Positions 6,881 through 12,048 of a DNA stretch of 12,048 nt are shown piece by piece. Each line of letters begins with the position of its first letter. Positions within the stretch are counted from its first letter, which is position 1. This stretch comes from Alcaligenaceae bacterium (lineage in GTDB: Bacteria; Pseudomonadota; Gammaproteobacteria; Burkholderiales; Burkholderiaceae_B), in assembly GCA_012511095.1 (NCBI GenBank), contig JAAZGT010000309.1:1-12048 (forward strand). The letters run 5' to 3'. Under the pieces are notes generated by a model. That model did no database searches. It saw only the letters and a list, made by a program, of their open reading frames with translations, and was not told the origin of the DNA. Made by a program: the position numbers and the translations under genes.

Positions 6881-7497
6881 GAAAATCAATGATTCGATTG
6901 GCTGTAGCTGGTACTTTGATGGCGTGTTTATCTGCCTGCACAATTTTACCAAAAGGCCCAGAACTAACTGTCTATCAGTTGCCTCAACTGCCAGTGCACG
7001 CACAGTCTGCACCGAGCAACCAGGACGTTTTAAGAGTAGCTATTCCTTATAGCAGTAATTATTTAAATACTCAGCGAGTGGCAGTATTAACGCCTGAACG
7101 TAGTTTAGCGGTTATGAATGGCATTCGTTGGGAGGATCTCAGTACGGTTGTTTTTAGAGATAGCTTGATCCGTGCGATTCGTAGCGCTGGTATTTATAAA
7201 TCAGTGACTAATGACGATACATCATTAGGTAATTATGTTTTACTTAGTGAGCTCCAAGACTTCCAAGTTGACTATACGATGGAGCCAGCTCAAGTTGTGG
7301 TTAGTGTCGATGTGAATTTAGTTGATTTAGAGTCTAGCGCTAAGAGAACATCAACTAATAGTCGCTTCTTTAGTGCGACTGCACCAGTTCAGTCGAAATC
7401 TAATGAAGCAGTAATCGATGCCTTTGCTGATGCAAATAACCAAGTACAACAACAAGTTATTCAATGGCTAAGCACGCTACCGAGAGTAAGTAGATAA
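6874..7497 (+). CDS. ABC-type transport auxiliary lipoprotein (PqiC-like)
   Basis: The 207-residue protein has a lipoprotein signal: MVRKSMIRL, a hydrophobic stretch and the lipobox LSAC, with Cys22 as the lipid-modified residue. Thr at the next position does not match the inner-membrane retention signal, so an outer-membrane location is likely. The mature part has the features of the ABC-transporter auxiliary family that includes PqiC: a YQLPQLP strand near the start, VLRVAIPYSSNYLNTQRVAV, a GIRWEDL segment, and a strand reading YVLLSELQDFQVDY. Such lipoproteins associate with MCE proteins and are thought to complete the route to the outer membrane. The ATG overlaps the MCE stop region; AGAGGAG at 6859-6865 gives 8-base spacing. 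A second ATG five codons later would also keep the lipobox. This is the last gene of the operon, and a terminator follows. Confidence 0.88.
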   Translation: MVRKSMIRLAVAGTLMACLSACTILPKGPELTVYQLPQLPVHAQSAPSNQDVLRVAIPYSSNYLNTQRVAVLTPERSLAVMNGIRWEDLSTVVFRDSLIRAIRSAGIYKSVTNDDTSLGNYVLLSELQDFQVDYTMEPAQVVVSVDVNLVDLESSAKRTSTNSRFFSATAPVQSKSNEAVIDAFADANNQVQQQVIQWLSTLPRVSR

Positions 7498-7520
7498 TGG
7501 TTTTTTTATAGACCCAATGA

Positions 7521-7567
7521 AAAGGCGGTAAGTATGAAAAATCATGCATACCGCCTTTGTTGTTTTT
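7521..7567 (+). terminator. Bidirectional terminator between convergent genes
   Basis: AAAGGCGGTA at 7521-7530 pairs with TACCGCCTTT at 7549-7558. After one A-A mismatch the stem continues (7532-7536 with 7543-7547). T-rich sequence follows on the plus strand (7556-7567), and the complement of the A run at 7520-7523 gives T residues on the minus strand. It can serve both the MCE operon and the minus-strand lipoprotein gene. Confidence 0.87.
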
Positions 7568-7592
7568 AGGCTAAATATCGGAGCTAATTATT

Positions 7593-7853
7593 TTATTGAG
7601 AACACTTAAAGCTAATGAAATAAGCGTCATCAACAGTGCCTGAGCCGGTTGGTGCGTGTTGCTTAATATTTGTAGCTTTTAATGGTGAGCACACTCTATC
7701 TGCATTGCTTTGACATGTGGCCCAGTCAGGCGTAGTTGTAGCGCTATCAGAGCACTTCAGACCATATGAGTTGTGGTCGCTTAAATCGATGCTAGTAGCA
7801 CAAGCCGATAAAATGACAGGAATTGCGATTAAAAGTAATTTTTTTAAATTCAT
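7593..7853 (-). CDS. Small cysteine-containing lipoprotein of unknown function
   Basis: The product has 86 residues and I do not recognise its family. The N-terminus MNLKKLLLIAIPVILSAC is a clear lipoprotein signal with lipobox LSAC and lipid-modified Cys18. Ala-Thr follow, so transfer to the outer membrane is likely. The mature part is only about 69 residues and holds four further cysteines, at 34, 47, 55 and 84. An even number of cysteines in a periplasmic protein suggests two disulfide bonds in a small compact domain. The start is the ATG at 7853 because GGAG at 7866-7863 lies 9 bases upstream; a TTG at 7868 would overlap that site. The gene stands alone, converging on the MCE operon and divergent from the secreted-protein gene at 8080. 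It is probably real, given the signal peptide, ribosome site and terminator. Confidence 0.78.
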   Translation of the reverse strand: MNLKKLLLIAIPVILSACATSIDLSDHNSYGLKCSDSATTTPDWATCQSNADRVCSPLKATNIKQHAPTGSGTVDDAYFISFKCSQ

Positions 7854-7868
7854 AAGAGTTAACTCCAA

Positions 7869-8079
7869 CCATCAACTTAGATAAACAATTGGATTTTATC
7901 AGTTGTTAAACTTAAATCATAGGGTAACATGCTTTAAGAGCAGATTAGATTTTTTTGCTTGCTTTTAGACTGTGGCAATCGCTCAAGTAACATTTAGTTG
8001 CCGATATCAGTTTTGAACCTTGCTAAAATCAGTTAATATGTTAAATAAGTAGATCCTTTTAAATCTGAGGAGATGTCAA
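7869..8079. promoter_or_regulatory. Divergent intergenic region with a likely promoter for the gene at 8080
   Basis: This A/T-rich stretch separates two divergently oriented genes and should hold promoters for both. On the plus strand, TGCTAAAAT at 8021-8029 reads as an extended -10 element (TG, one base, TAAAAT). An alternative pair is TTGAAC at 8013-8018 with TAATAT at 8034-8039, but its 15-base spacing is short. GGCAA at 7974-7978 and TTGCC at 7998-8002 form a small inverted repeat upstream. For the minus-strand gene I see no clear promoter. No coding potential is evident. Confidence 0.4.
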
Positions 8080-8454
8080 ATGAAAAAATTATTACTTTTA
8101 GCCTTATCTAGTATGATGGTAAGTGGCGTAGCAGTTGCTCAAGAGCCTGACAATCGTTCGGCTTGGGCTAAATCACAGGACATGTACGTAGAGCCAACTT
8201 TACGTATTACAGAGACAACCATTCCAGTAACTCCTGAGCAAGCCGCTCAGCAAAACTTATATGTACAAGAAGTTCCTGCAGGCACCGCTAGAGAACAAAC
8301 CACAACCAGAGTAATTGGCCCTAGTGGTCAGGTAATTCAACATACCGAAGGCGCTCCAGCGGTTGTTCCCGTGCCAGCAACTCCTGAAGCTGTGCCACAG
8401 CCAGTACAACAAGGTGGTGCTCCAGTACAAGATTTAAGTAGACCTGTTCAGTAA
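8080..8454 (+). CDS. Small secreted protein of unknown function with Pro/Gln/Val-rich tail
   Basis: The product has 124 residues and I do not recognise its family. The N-terminus MKKLLLLALSSMMVSGVAVA is a Sec signal peptide with a likely cut after residue 20 (AVA, then QEP). There is no lipobox, so the mature protein of about 104 residues should be soluble in the periplasm or exported. It contains no cysteine. The centre has strand-like stretches (TLRITETTIPVTPEQAAQQ and TRVIGPSGQVIQHTEG). The last 35 or so residues are low-complexity, with repeated PVP, PEAVPQPVQQ and APVQ units, probably disordered. GAGGAG at 8067-8072 lies 7 bases before the ATG. The gene has its own promoter-like upstream region and a perfect terminator, so it is probably transcribed alone. 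Confidence 0.8.
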   Translation: MKKLLLLALSSMMVSGVAVAQEPDNRSAWAKSQDMYVEPTLRITETTIPVTPEQAAQQNLYVQEVPAGTAREQTTTRVIGPSGQVIQHTEGAPAVVPVPATPEAVPQPVQQGGAPVQDLSRPVQ

Positions 8455-8474
8455 ATTTAATAAATGCAGTTTTT

Positions 8475-8511
8475 AAAGCCTGTTTGTTTTGAGTAACAAA
8501 CAGGCTTTTTT
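8475..8511 (+). terminator. Strong intrinsic terminator after the secreted-protein gene
   Basis: Bases 8475-8488 (AAAGCCTGTTTGTT) pair perfectly with 8495-8508 over 14 bp around the 6-base loop TTGAGT. A run of T residues begins in the 3' arm and continues to 8511. It lies 20 bases after the stop codon. Confidence 0.94.
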
Positions 8512-8566
8512 CCTTTTAGGCTAGAGATTTTTATCCACCTAACTATAAAAGGAGTATTTGCTTCGC

Positions 8567-8593
8567 TAAACTCAATGAGTCATTTTGAGTTTA
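8567..8593 (+). promoter_or_regulatory. Nested dyad symmetry just upstream of the helicase ribosome site
   Basis: TAAACTCAA at 8567-8575 is the exact reverse complement of TTGAGTTTA at 8585-8593. Between and overlapping the arms is an 11-base palindrome, AATGAGTCATT at 8574-8584, centred one base away from the outer repeat. The element ends 3 bases before the AGGGAG ribosome site. It could be a repressor operator or an mRNA hairpin limiting translation; no T run follows, so it is not a terminator. Confidence 0.5.
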
Positions 8594-8595
8594 TT

Positions 8596-8601
8596 AGGGA
8601 G
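8596..8601 (+). promoter_or_regulatory. Ribosome-binding site for tandem GTG starts
   Basis: AGGGAG lies 5 bases before the GTG at 8607 and 8 bases before the adjacent in-frame GTG at 8610. The second has the more usual spacing, so the protein may begin one residue later than annotated. Confidence 0.6.
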
Positions 8602-8606
8602 ACAAG

Positions 8607-10610
8607 GTGGTGCAATCGGCCTCAAAAGCTCTTACAACGCCATTATCAAAGCCACTAACTCAATACCATCAAGTGCTTTCAGAACTAAGCCCAGAGCAAC
8701 ACGTAGCTGCCACTAGCAACGCATTGTCGAGTTTAGTCTTAGCTGGTGCAGGCACAGGTAAAACACGTGTATTAATTGCCCGTTTGGCTTATTTATATGA
8801 TGTAGGCTATTTTGAGGATGCGACGGTATTGATGTTAGCCTTTGCTCGTAAAGCAGCGATTGAGATGCAAGAGCGTATTGAGCACTTGCTGCCTAAATTA
8901 AGTGCTAGGGTCGAGGTTAGTACCTTCCATAGTTTGGGTTTACATATTGTTTCTCAGGTTAATGGCTCAACGCCAAAATTAACTGAGCTTAGTGACTCTG
9001 AGGCTCTGTCACGCTTTATACGTCAATGTTTTTTTAAATTATGTGCTCAACATGAATATTATTTATCGGCTTATTTTAAATGGTTAAGTTTTTCTAGTAT
9101 TAACAACAAAAGCTTCGCCTCATTACGTAGTTTAAACGATGAATATGTGCAAAATAGGGCGGAGTTAATTTGTGCTAATTTACTTTATCAATTAGACATT
9201 GATTATTTTTATAAACCACATTATGTACATTCACATCAATGGGCAAAATATGAGTCTTATAGGCCTAGTTTTTATTTAATTGCTGAGAAAATCTACTTAG
9301 AAGTTTATCCCCTTAGTAAAAATGACTTAGATCAACCTCAATTAGAAGAACGGCAAAAGCGCTTAGCTATACATAGTCAATATCAAACTACGCTACTGGA
9401 GCTCTTTGTGGAGAGTTCCTTAGAGGTTTTTTATGAACAGACATATATGGAGTTGTGCCAACTAGCTTTGAAATCTTATAGAGCTCCGAGAACTGCTTTA
9501 CGTTTAGGTCGTTCCGCTTATCATCACGAGGAGCTGATTGAGCATTTATGCCGCTATTTACCTTTATTTAAACACGAGTTGCAGTGGCCTGATTTGGAGT
9601 TGCTATTAGGTGCTGATGGGCGACTCTTTAATGCACTTCTAGAGCCAATTTGGTCGGCTTATCAAATACATTTAAAGAGCAAAGGGACCATTGATTTTGA
9701 GCAAATGATTGTAATGGCAACAGAGTATGTGCGCGCAGGGATATTTAAAGTACCTTGGGATGAAGTGATGATTGACGAGTTCCAAGACATTTCTGCTAAT
9801 CGTGCAGATTTAATTCAAGCAATAAGGGAGCAGCGTCCAGATATTCGATTATTTTGCGTAGGTGATGACTGGCAAGCCATTTATCGCTTTGCGGGTTCGG
9901 ATTTGCGTTTTGTCACTCATTTTGAGCAATATTTTGGCCAAACTCAGCGCTATGCATTGAGTCATACCTATCGTTTTGGCGAGGCCCTAAGTAGGGAGTC
10001 GAGTCGTTTTGTGTTACAAAACCCGCTACAGTCCAGAAAAAGTCTCTTTGGCCATAAAGGGCATAAAAATCCGCTCATTTTATGCCCTTTGGAGCAAATA
10101 TCACAAAAGCAATGGTTAGTTTCTGTGCTCGAGGTGATACTCAAGGATTGTGGAGCAAAACAAAACTCGGTATTAATTTTGTCACGATTTCGCCACTTTT
10201 TACCGAGCGTTACTGAGATGCGAAGTTTGAATGAGCGTTTTCCATCATTAGACATACTACAAGGTACAGTGCATGGAGTTAAGGGTAATGAGGCTGATTA
10301 TGTGGTGTTAATTGAGGTTAATCAGGGCGAGTTTGGCTTTCCTTCAGAAAAGAGTAACGATCCACTAGTAGAGCGTTATTTACCCGAATCTGAAGGTTAC
10401 CCTTATGCCGAAGAAAGGCGTTTGTTTTATGTGGCCCTGACACGTACTAGACAACAGGTGTATTTAGTTTATTCAGAAGAAAAAGCCTCAACTTTTATTA
10501 ATGAACTCAAAGCAGCGTATGAGCATTTGTATTTAAAGGATTTGATTAAAAGAGATAAAGAAAGTAATAAAGCTAAGAGAAAGTCTTGGTCTAAACTTAG
10601 TTTTTTTTAA
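8607..10610 (+). CDS. Superfamily 1 UvrD-type DNA helicase, helicase IV (HelD)-like
   Basis: This is a predicted ATP-driven 3'-to-5' DNA helicase or translocase of 667 residues. Motifs run in order: Q-motif near 27-38 (LSPEQHVAATSN), Walker A AGAGTGKT at 46-53, motif Ia LAFARKAAIEM at 78-88, motif Ib TFHSLGLHI at 106-114, Walker B DEFQD at 390-394, motif III VGDDWQAIYRFAGSD at 418-432, motif IV TYRF near 454-457, motif V VHGVKGNEADYVV at 555-567, and motif VI EERRLFYVALTRTR at 602-615. LAFARKAA, DEFQDIS and VGDDWQAIYRF closely match E. coli HelD. That protein has about 200 residues before Walker A; here there are only 45, so the HelD N-terminal region is missing. Residues 130-385, between motifs Ib and II, form a long insert rich in Tyr, Phe, His and Leu. 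Motif V has Val where Ser is usual (HGVKG). The C-terminal 30 residues are Lys-rich. The start is GTG. Its role in DNA repair or recombination is inferred from the family. Confidence 0.92.
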   Translation: MVQSASKALTTPLSKPLTQYHQVLSELSPEQHVAATSNALSSLVLAGAGTGKTRVLIARLAYLYDVGYFEDATVLMLAFARKAAIEMQERIEHLLPKLSARVEVSTFHSLGLHIVSQVNGSTPKLTELSDSEALSRFIRQCFFKLCAQHEYYLSAYFKWLSFSSINNKSFASLRSLNDEYVQNRAELICANLLYQLDIDYFYKPHYVHSHQWAKYESYRPSFYLIAEKIYLEVYPLSKNDLDQPQLEERQKRLAIHSQYQTTLLELFVESSLEVFYEQTYMELCQLALKSYRAPRTALRLGRSAYHHEELIEHLCRYLPLFKHELQWPDLELLLGADGRLFNALLEPIWSAYQIHLKSKGTIDFEQMIVMATEYVRAGIFKVPWDEVMIDEFQDISANRADLIQAIREQRPDIRLFCVGDDWQAIYRFAGSDLRFVTHFEQYFGQTQRYALSHTYRFGEALSRESSRFVLQNPLQSRKSLFGHKGHKNPLILCPLEQISQKQWLVSVLEVILKDCGAKQNSVLILSRFRHFLPSVTEMRSLNERFPSLDILQGTVHGVKGNEADYVVLIEVNQGEFGFPSEKSNDPLVERYLPESEGYPYAEERRLFYVALTRTRQQVYLVYSEEKASTFINELKAAYEHLYLKDLIKRDKESNKAKRKSWSKLSFF

Positions 10611-10665
10611 TTTAGGTAAAATGTAAGCTTAGACCTTGTCCATTTTCTTATGGATGAGCTTTTTT
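10589..10665 (+). terminator. Possible alternative hairpins at the end of the helicase gene
   Basis: GTCTAAACTTA at 10589-10599 pairs with TAAGCTTAGAC at 10624-10634 with one mismatch, enclosing the helicase stop codon. Part of the right arm (AAGCT, 10625-10629) can instead pair with AGCTT at 10657-10661. That second fold includes a small TCCAT/ATGGA stem (10639-10643 with 10650-10654) and runs into five T residues. The second structure resembles a weak terminator 24 bases before djlA. Confidence 0.35.
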
Positions 10666-10689
10666 CTATATCGGAAGTGCTAGTCAAGA

Positions 10690-11649
10690 ATGCGTTTTAT
10701 TGTTTATTTTCTTATTTTCATCTATTTTGCAAATAGCTACGATAGTTTTTTTATTGGATTAATCGCGGCGATTGGTGCGTCGATTTTATGGAATTCTTTT
10801 AAAGCACGTCAAAATGCTGAAAGACCTACGAACAAGGGCTCTTGGGAGGATATCTTTAAAGGAGGGGGTGCCTCAAGCACAAGTGGCAGAGCTAGCTCTT
10901 ATGACTTTGGTAAAGGTCATATACGTTCGGCTATTTTCCCCAATGAGGTTTTTACACCTATTTCTTTTTATGTGGCTAGCTTATTCTCATGCCTTGGACG
11001 CATCGCTAAAGCAAAAGGTGTGGTCAGGGAAAAGGATATCGAATTAGCTAACGAGGTGATGAATAGGCTCCGTTTACCCGATCCATTACGTGTTGAGGCG
11101 CGAAAGTATTTTAATCAGGGTAAAGACGCGAATTTTCCCATCCATGTATTGGTTGATGAAATTAAAAAGCAATTTATTGCCTTTCCTAATTTTCAGCGCA
11201 TGTTTTTTGATATTTGCCTAGGTGCGGCGATTTTAGATGGTCGTATTATTTCTTCTGAAAAAGAGATTATTCGTGAGCTATTTCCATTAACTGGTGCGCG
11301 CCCTGATTTATTTGATAATTTTATGTCCCAGTTTGAGCAAGGCCCAGGCTTTGGTGGGCGTGCTCACCAAGAGCAATCATGGGGTGGTTCTCAATCCCAA
11401 CAAGAGCATGGTTGGGGTCGCGCGACTAAGTCAAAACTAGCAGAATCACTGGCTACCCTTGGAGTTACAGAAGATGTCACTCAAGATGAGTTAAAACGCG
11501 TCTACCGCCGATTAATTAATCAATATCACCCAGATAAACTGTCAGGTAAAAATCTTCCTGAAGGCCTAATTGAAATGGCTAAGGAAAAGACCCAAGAAAT
11601 TATTACAGCCTACAATTACATCATGGAATATAAGGGCTGGTCGCGTTAA
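10690..11649 (+). CDS. djlA: Membrane-anchored co-chaperone DjlA (TerB and J domains)
   Basis: DjlA is a J-domain partner of DnaK, anchored in the inner membrane with its body in the cytoplasm; in enterobacteria it affects envelope stress signalling. This 319-residue protein has the family order. A hydrophobic N-terminus spans about 3-36, including the Gly-rich FIGLIAAIGASI. A low-complexity Gly/Ser linker lies near 50-75. A TerB-like helical domain covers about 92-215; FQRMFFDICLGAAILDG matches the corresponding E. coli DjlA helix. A Gly/Gln/Trp-rich linker follows at 217-243, as in E. coli. The C-terminal J domain (about 253-317) has HPD at 280-282 in YHPDKLSGKNLP and ends AYNYIMEYKGW. It is longer than E. 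coli DjlA (about 271 residues), mostly in the first linker. The ribosome site is poor: GGAAG at 10673-10677 is 12 bases from the ATG, which suggests modest translation. It follows the helicase in the same direction. Confidence 0.95.
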   Translation: MRFIVYFLIFIYFANSYDSFFIGLIAAIGASILWNSFKARQNAERPTNKGSWEDIFKGGGASSTSGRASSYDFGKGHIRSAIFPNEVFTPISFYVASLFSCLGRIAKAKGVVREKDIELANEVMNRLRLPDPLRVEARKYFNQGKDANFPIHVLVDEIKKQFIAFPNFQRMFFDICLGAAILDGRIISSEKEIIRELFPLTGARPDLFDNFMSQFEQGPGFGGRAHQEQSWGGSQSQQEHGWGRATKSKLAESLATLGVTEDVTQDELKRVYRRLINQYHPDKLSGKNLPEGLIEMAKEKTQEIITAYNYIMEYKGWSR

Positions 11650-11659
11650 TCAAGGTATA

Positions 11660-11682
11660 TAGGGGCATTGTCATAGCCCCTA
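11660..11682. terminator. Hairpin between convergent djlA and the minus-strand gene
   Basis: TAGGGGC at 11660-11666 pairs with GCCCCTA at 11676-11682 around a 9-base loop. It lies in the 43-base gap between two convergent stop codons, the expected place for a shared terminator. No T run follows on either strand, so it is at best a weak intrinsic terminator. Confidence 0.45.
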
Positions 11683-11692
11683 AGCAGATTAT

Positions 11693-12037
11693 TTAACTTT
11701 GATAAGCAAGTGCCTCTAGAGCACGCGCAATGACATCCGATGAGTCACAAAAGAAGATTAAAGTGTCGCCATTATTAGCATGGCTTAAAATGGTCTCAAT
11801 CTCATCATCGAGGTCAGTCTCATGATGCAATTCACTGACATGCACAGAGCCGGTTTCAAAACGCTCTTCGGGGATGATGAAAGGGATTAACTCATAATCT
11901 GTTGTCGTGCTTACAAAACTAATAAACACATGCCTACCCTCAAAGGTGCAAAGCAACTCCAAGCCAATATCTTCAAGTTGATCGCCAGTAGGGCAACTAA
12001 TGTGGCGATTAAATGAGGTTGTTAAGTAGTCTTGCAT
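11693..12037 (-). CDS. Acidic cytoplasmic protein of unknown function, 5' end uncertain
   Basis: I do not recognise this protein. From the ATG at 12037 it has 114 residues with no signal peptide or membrane segment. It is strongly acidic, with a cluster HHETDLDDEIETIL at about 71-84. Apparent beta strands (IGLELLCTFEG, HVFISFVSTT, DTLIFFCDSS) and a C-terminal helix (DVIARALEALAYQ) suggest a small alpha/beta fold. Three cysteines are present, at 15, 30 and 97. Only 11 bases remain before the window edge. They contain no recognisable ribosome site, and the frame stays open to the edge, so the true start may lie outside the window and the protein may be longer. The clean convergent arrangement with djlA and balanced composition support a real gene. 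Confidence 0.7.
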   Translation of the reverse strand: MQDYLTTSFNRHISCPTGDQLEDIGLELLCTFEGRHVFISFVSTTTDYELIPFIIPEERFETGSVHVSELHHETDLDDEIETILSHANNGDTLIFFCDSSDVIARALEALAYQS

Positions 12038-12048
12038 GCGGTTTATTG

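Noticed and set aside
7869..8010. A small RNA gene or riboswitch in the divergent intergenic region
   Set aside because: Only short, weak inverted repeats are present, with no terminator for an RNA and no conserved riboswitch motif that I recognise.
8544..8549. TATAAA as a -10 element for the helicase gene
   Set aside because: No acceptable -35 sequence lies 16-18 bases upstream, so I could not support a promoter there.
9968..10255. Minus-strand frame inside the helicase gene
   Set aside because: It is antisense to helicase motif regions and its translation has no recognisable features.
10772..11047. Second plus-strand frame inside djlA
   Set aside because: It overlaps the djlA frame, whose DjlA homology runs through this stretch, and has no plausible ribosome site or family.
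1..12048. Mobile element, CRISPR array, defence island or biosynthetic cluster
   Set aside because: There is no transposase, integrase, regularly spaced repeat, toxin-antitoxin pair or biosynthetic enzyme set. The lone UvrD-like helicase has no nuclease partner, so it is not evidence for a defence system.

Overview
The window looks like ordinary chromosomal DNA from an A+T-rich, Gram-negative proteobacterium. The double-membrane assignment rests on an outer-membrane efflux channel, two lipoproteins with lipobox signals, an MCE lipid-transport operon and a DjlA-type co-chaperone. DjlA and the helicase IV-like protein point towards Gammaproteobacteria, but a low-GC betaproteobacterium is not excluded. 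I see no tRNA, rRNA, insertion sequence, phage gene or CRISPR array.

Layout from left to right: (1) the 3' part of an RND-efflux outer-membrane channel gene, closed by a good intrinsic terminator. (2) pdxJ (vitamin B6 synthesis) followed closely by a YdjA-like nitroreductase. (3) A solitary periplasmic branched-chain amino-acid-type binding protein, with hairpins in its leader and a strong terminator behind it. (4) A compact four-gene operon for an MCE (Mla/Pqi-like) phospholipid transporter: a permease with an N-terminal STAS-like domain starting at TTG, an ATPase, an MCE subunit and a PqiC-like lipoprotein. (5) A small minus-strand cysteine-containing lipoprotein gene that converges on the operon across a bidirectional terminator. 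(6) A small secreted protein of unknown function with its own promoter-like sequence and a perfect terminator hairpin. (7) A GTG-initiated superfamily 1 helicase resembling HelD but without the HelD N-terminal region. (8) djlA, a membrane-anchored J-domain co-chaperone. (9) A minus-strand gene of unknown function whose 5' end is at or beyond the window edge.

The only clear multi-gene system is the MCE transporter. Its ATPase and permease should form the inner-membrane engine, the MCE subunit a periplasmic ring or conduit, and the lipoprotein the outer-membrane-side partner. This is a known architecture. Efflux, lipid transport, lipoproteins and DjlA share an envelope theme, but the terminators between units argue against a single regulon.

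I found no convincing undescribed system. The items most worth a second look are the short HelD-like helicase with its large aromatic-rich insert and dyad-symmetric leader, a non-conservative change in a PdxJ signature motif, hairpins in several leaders, and three small or unassigned proteins.
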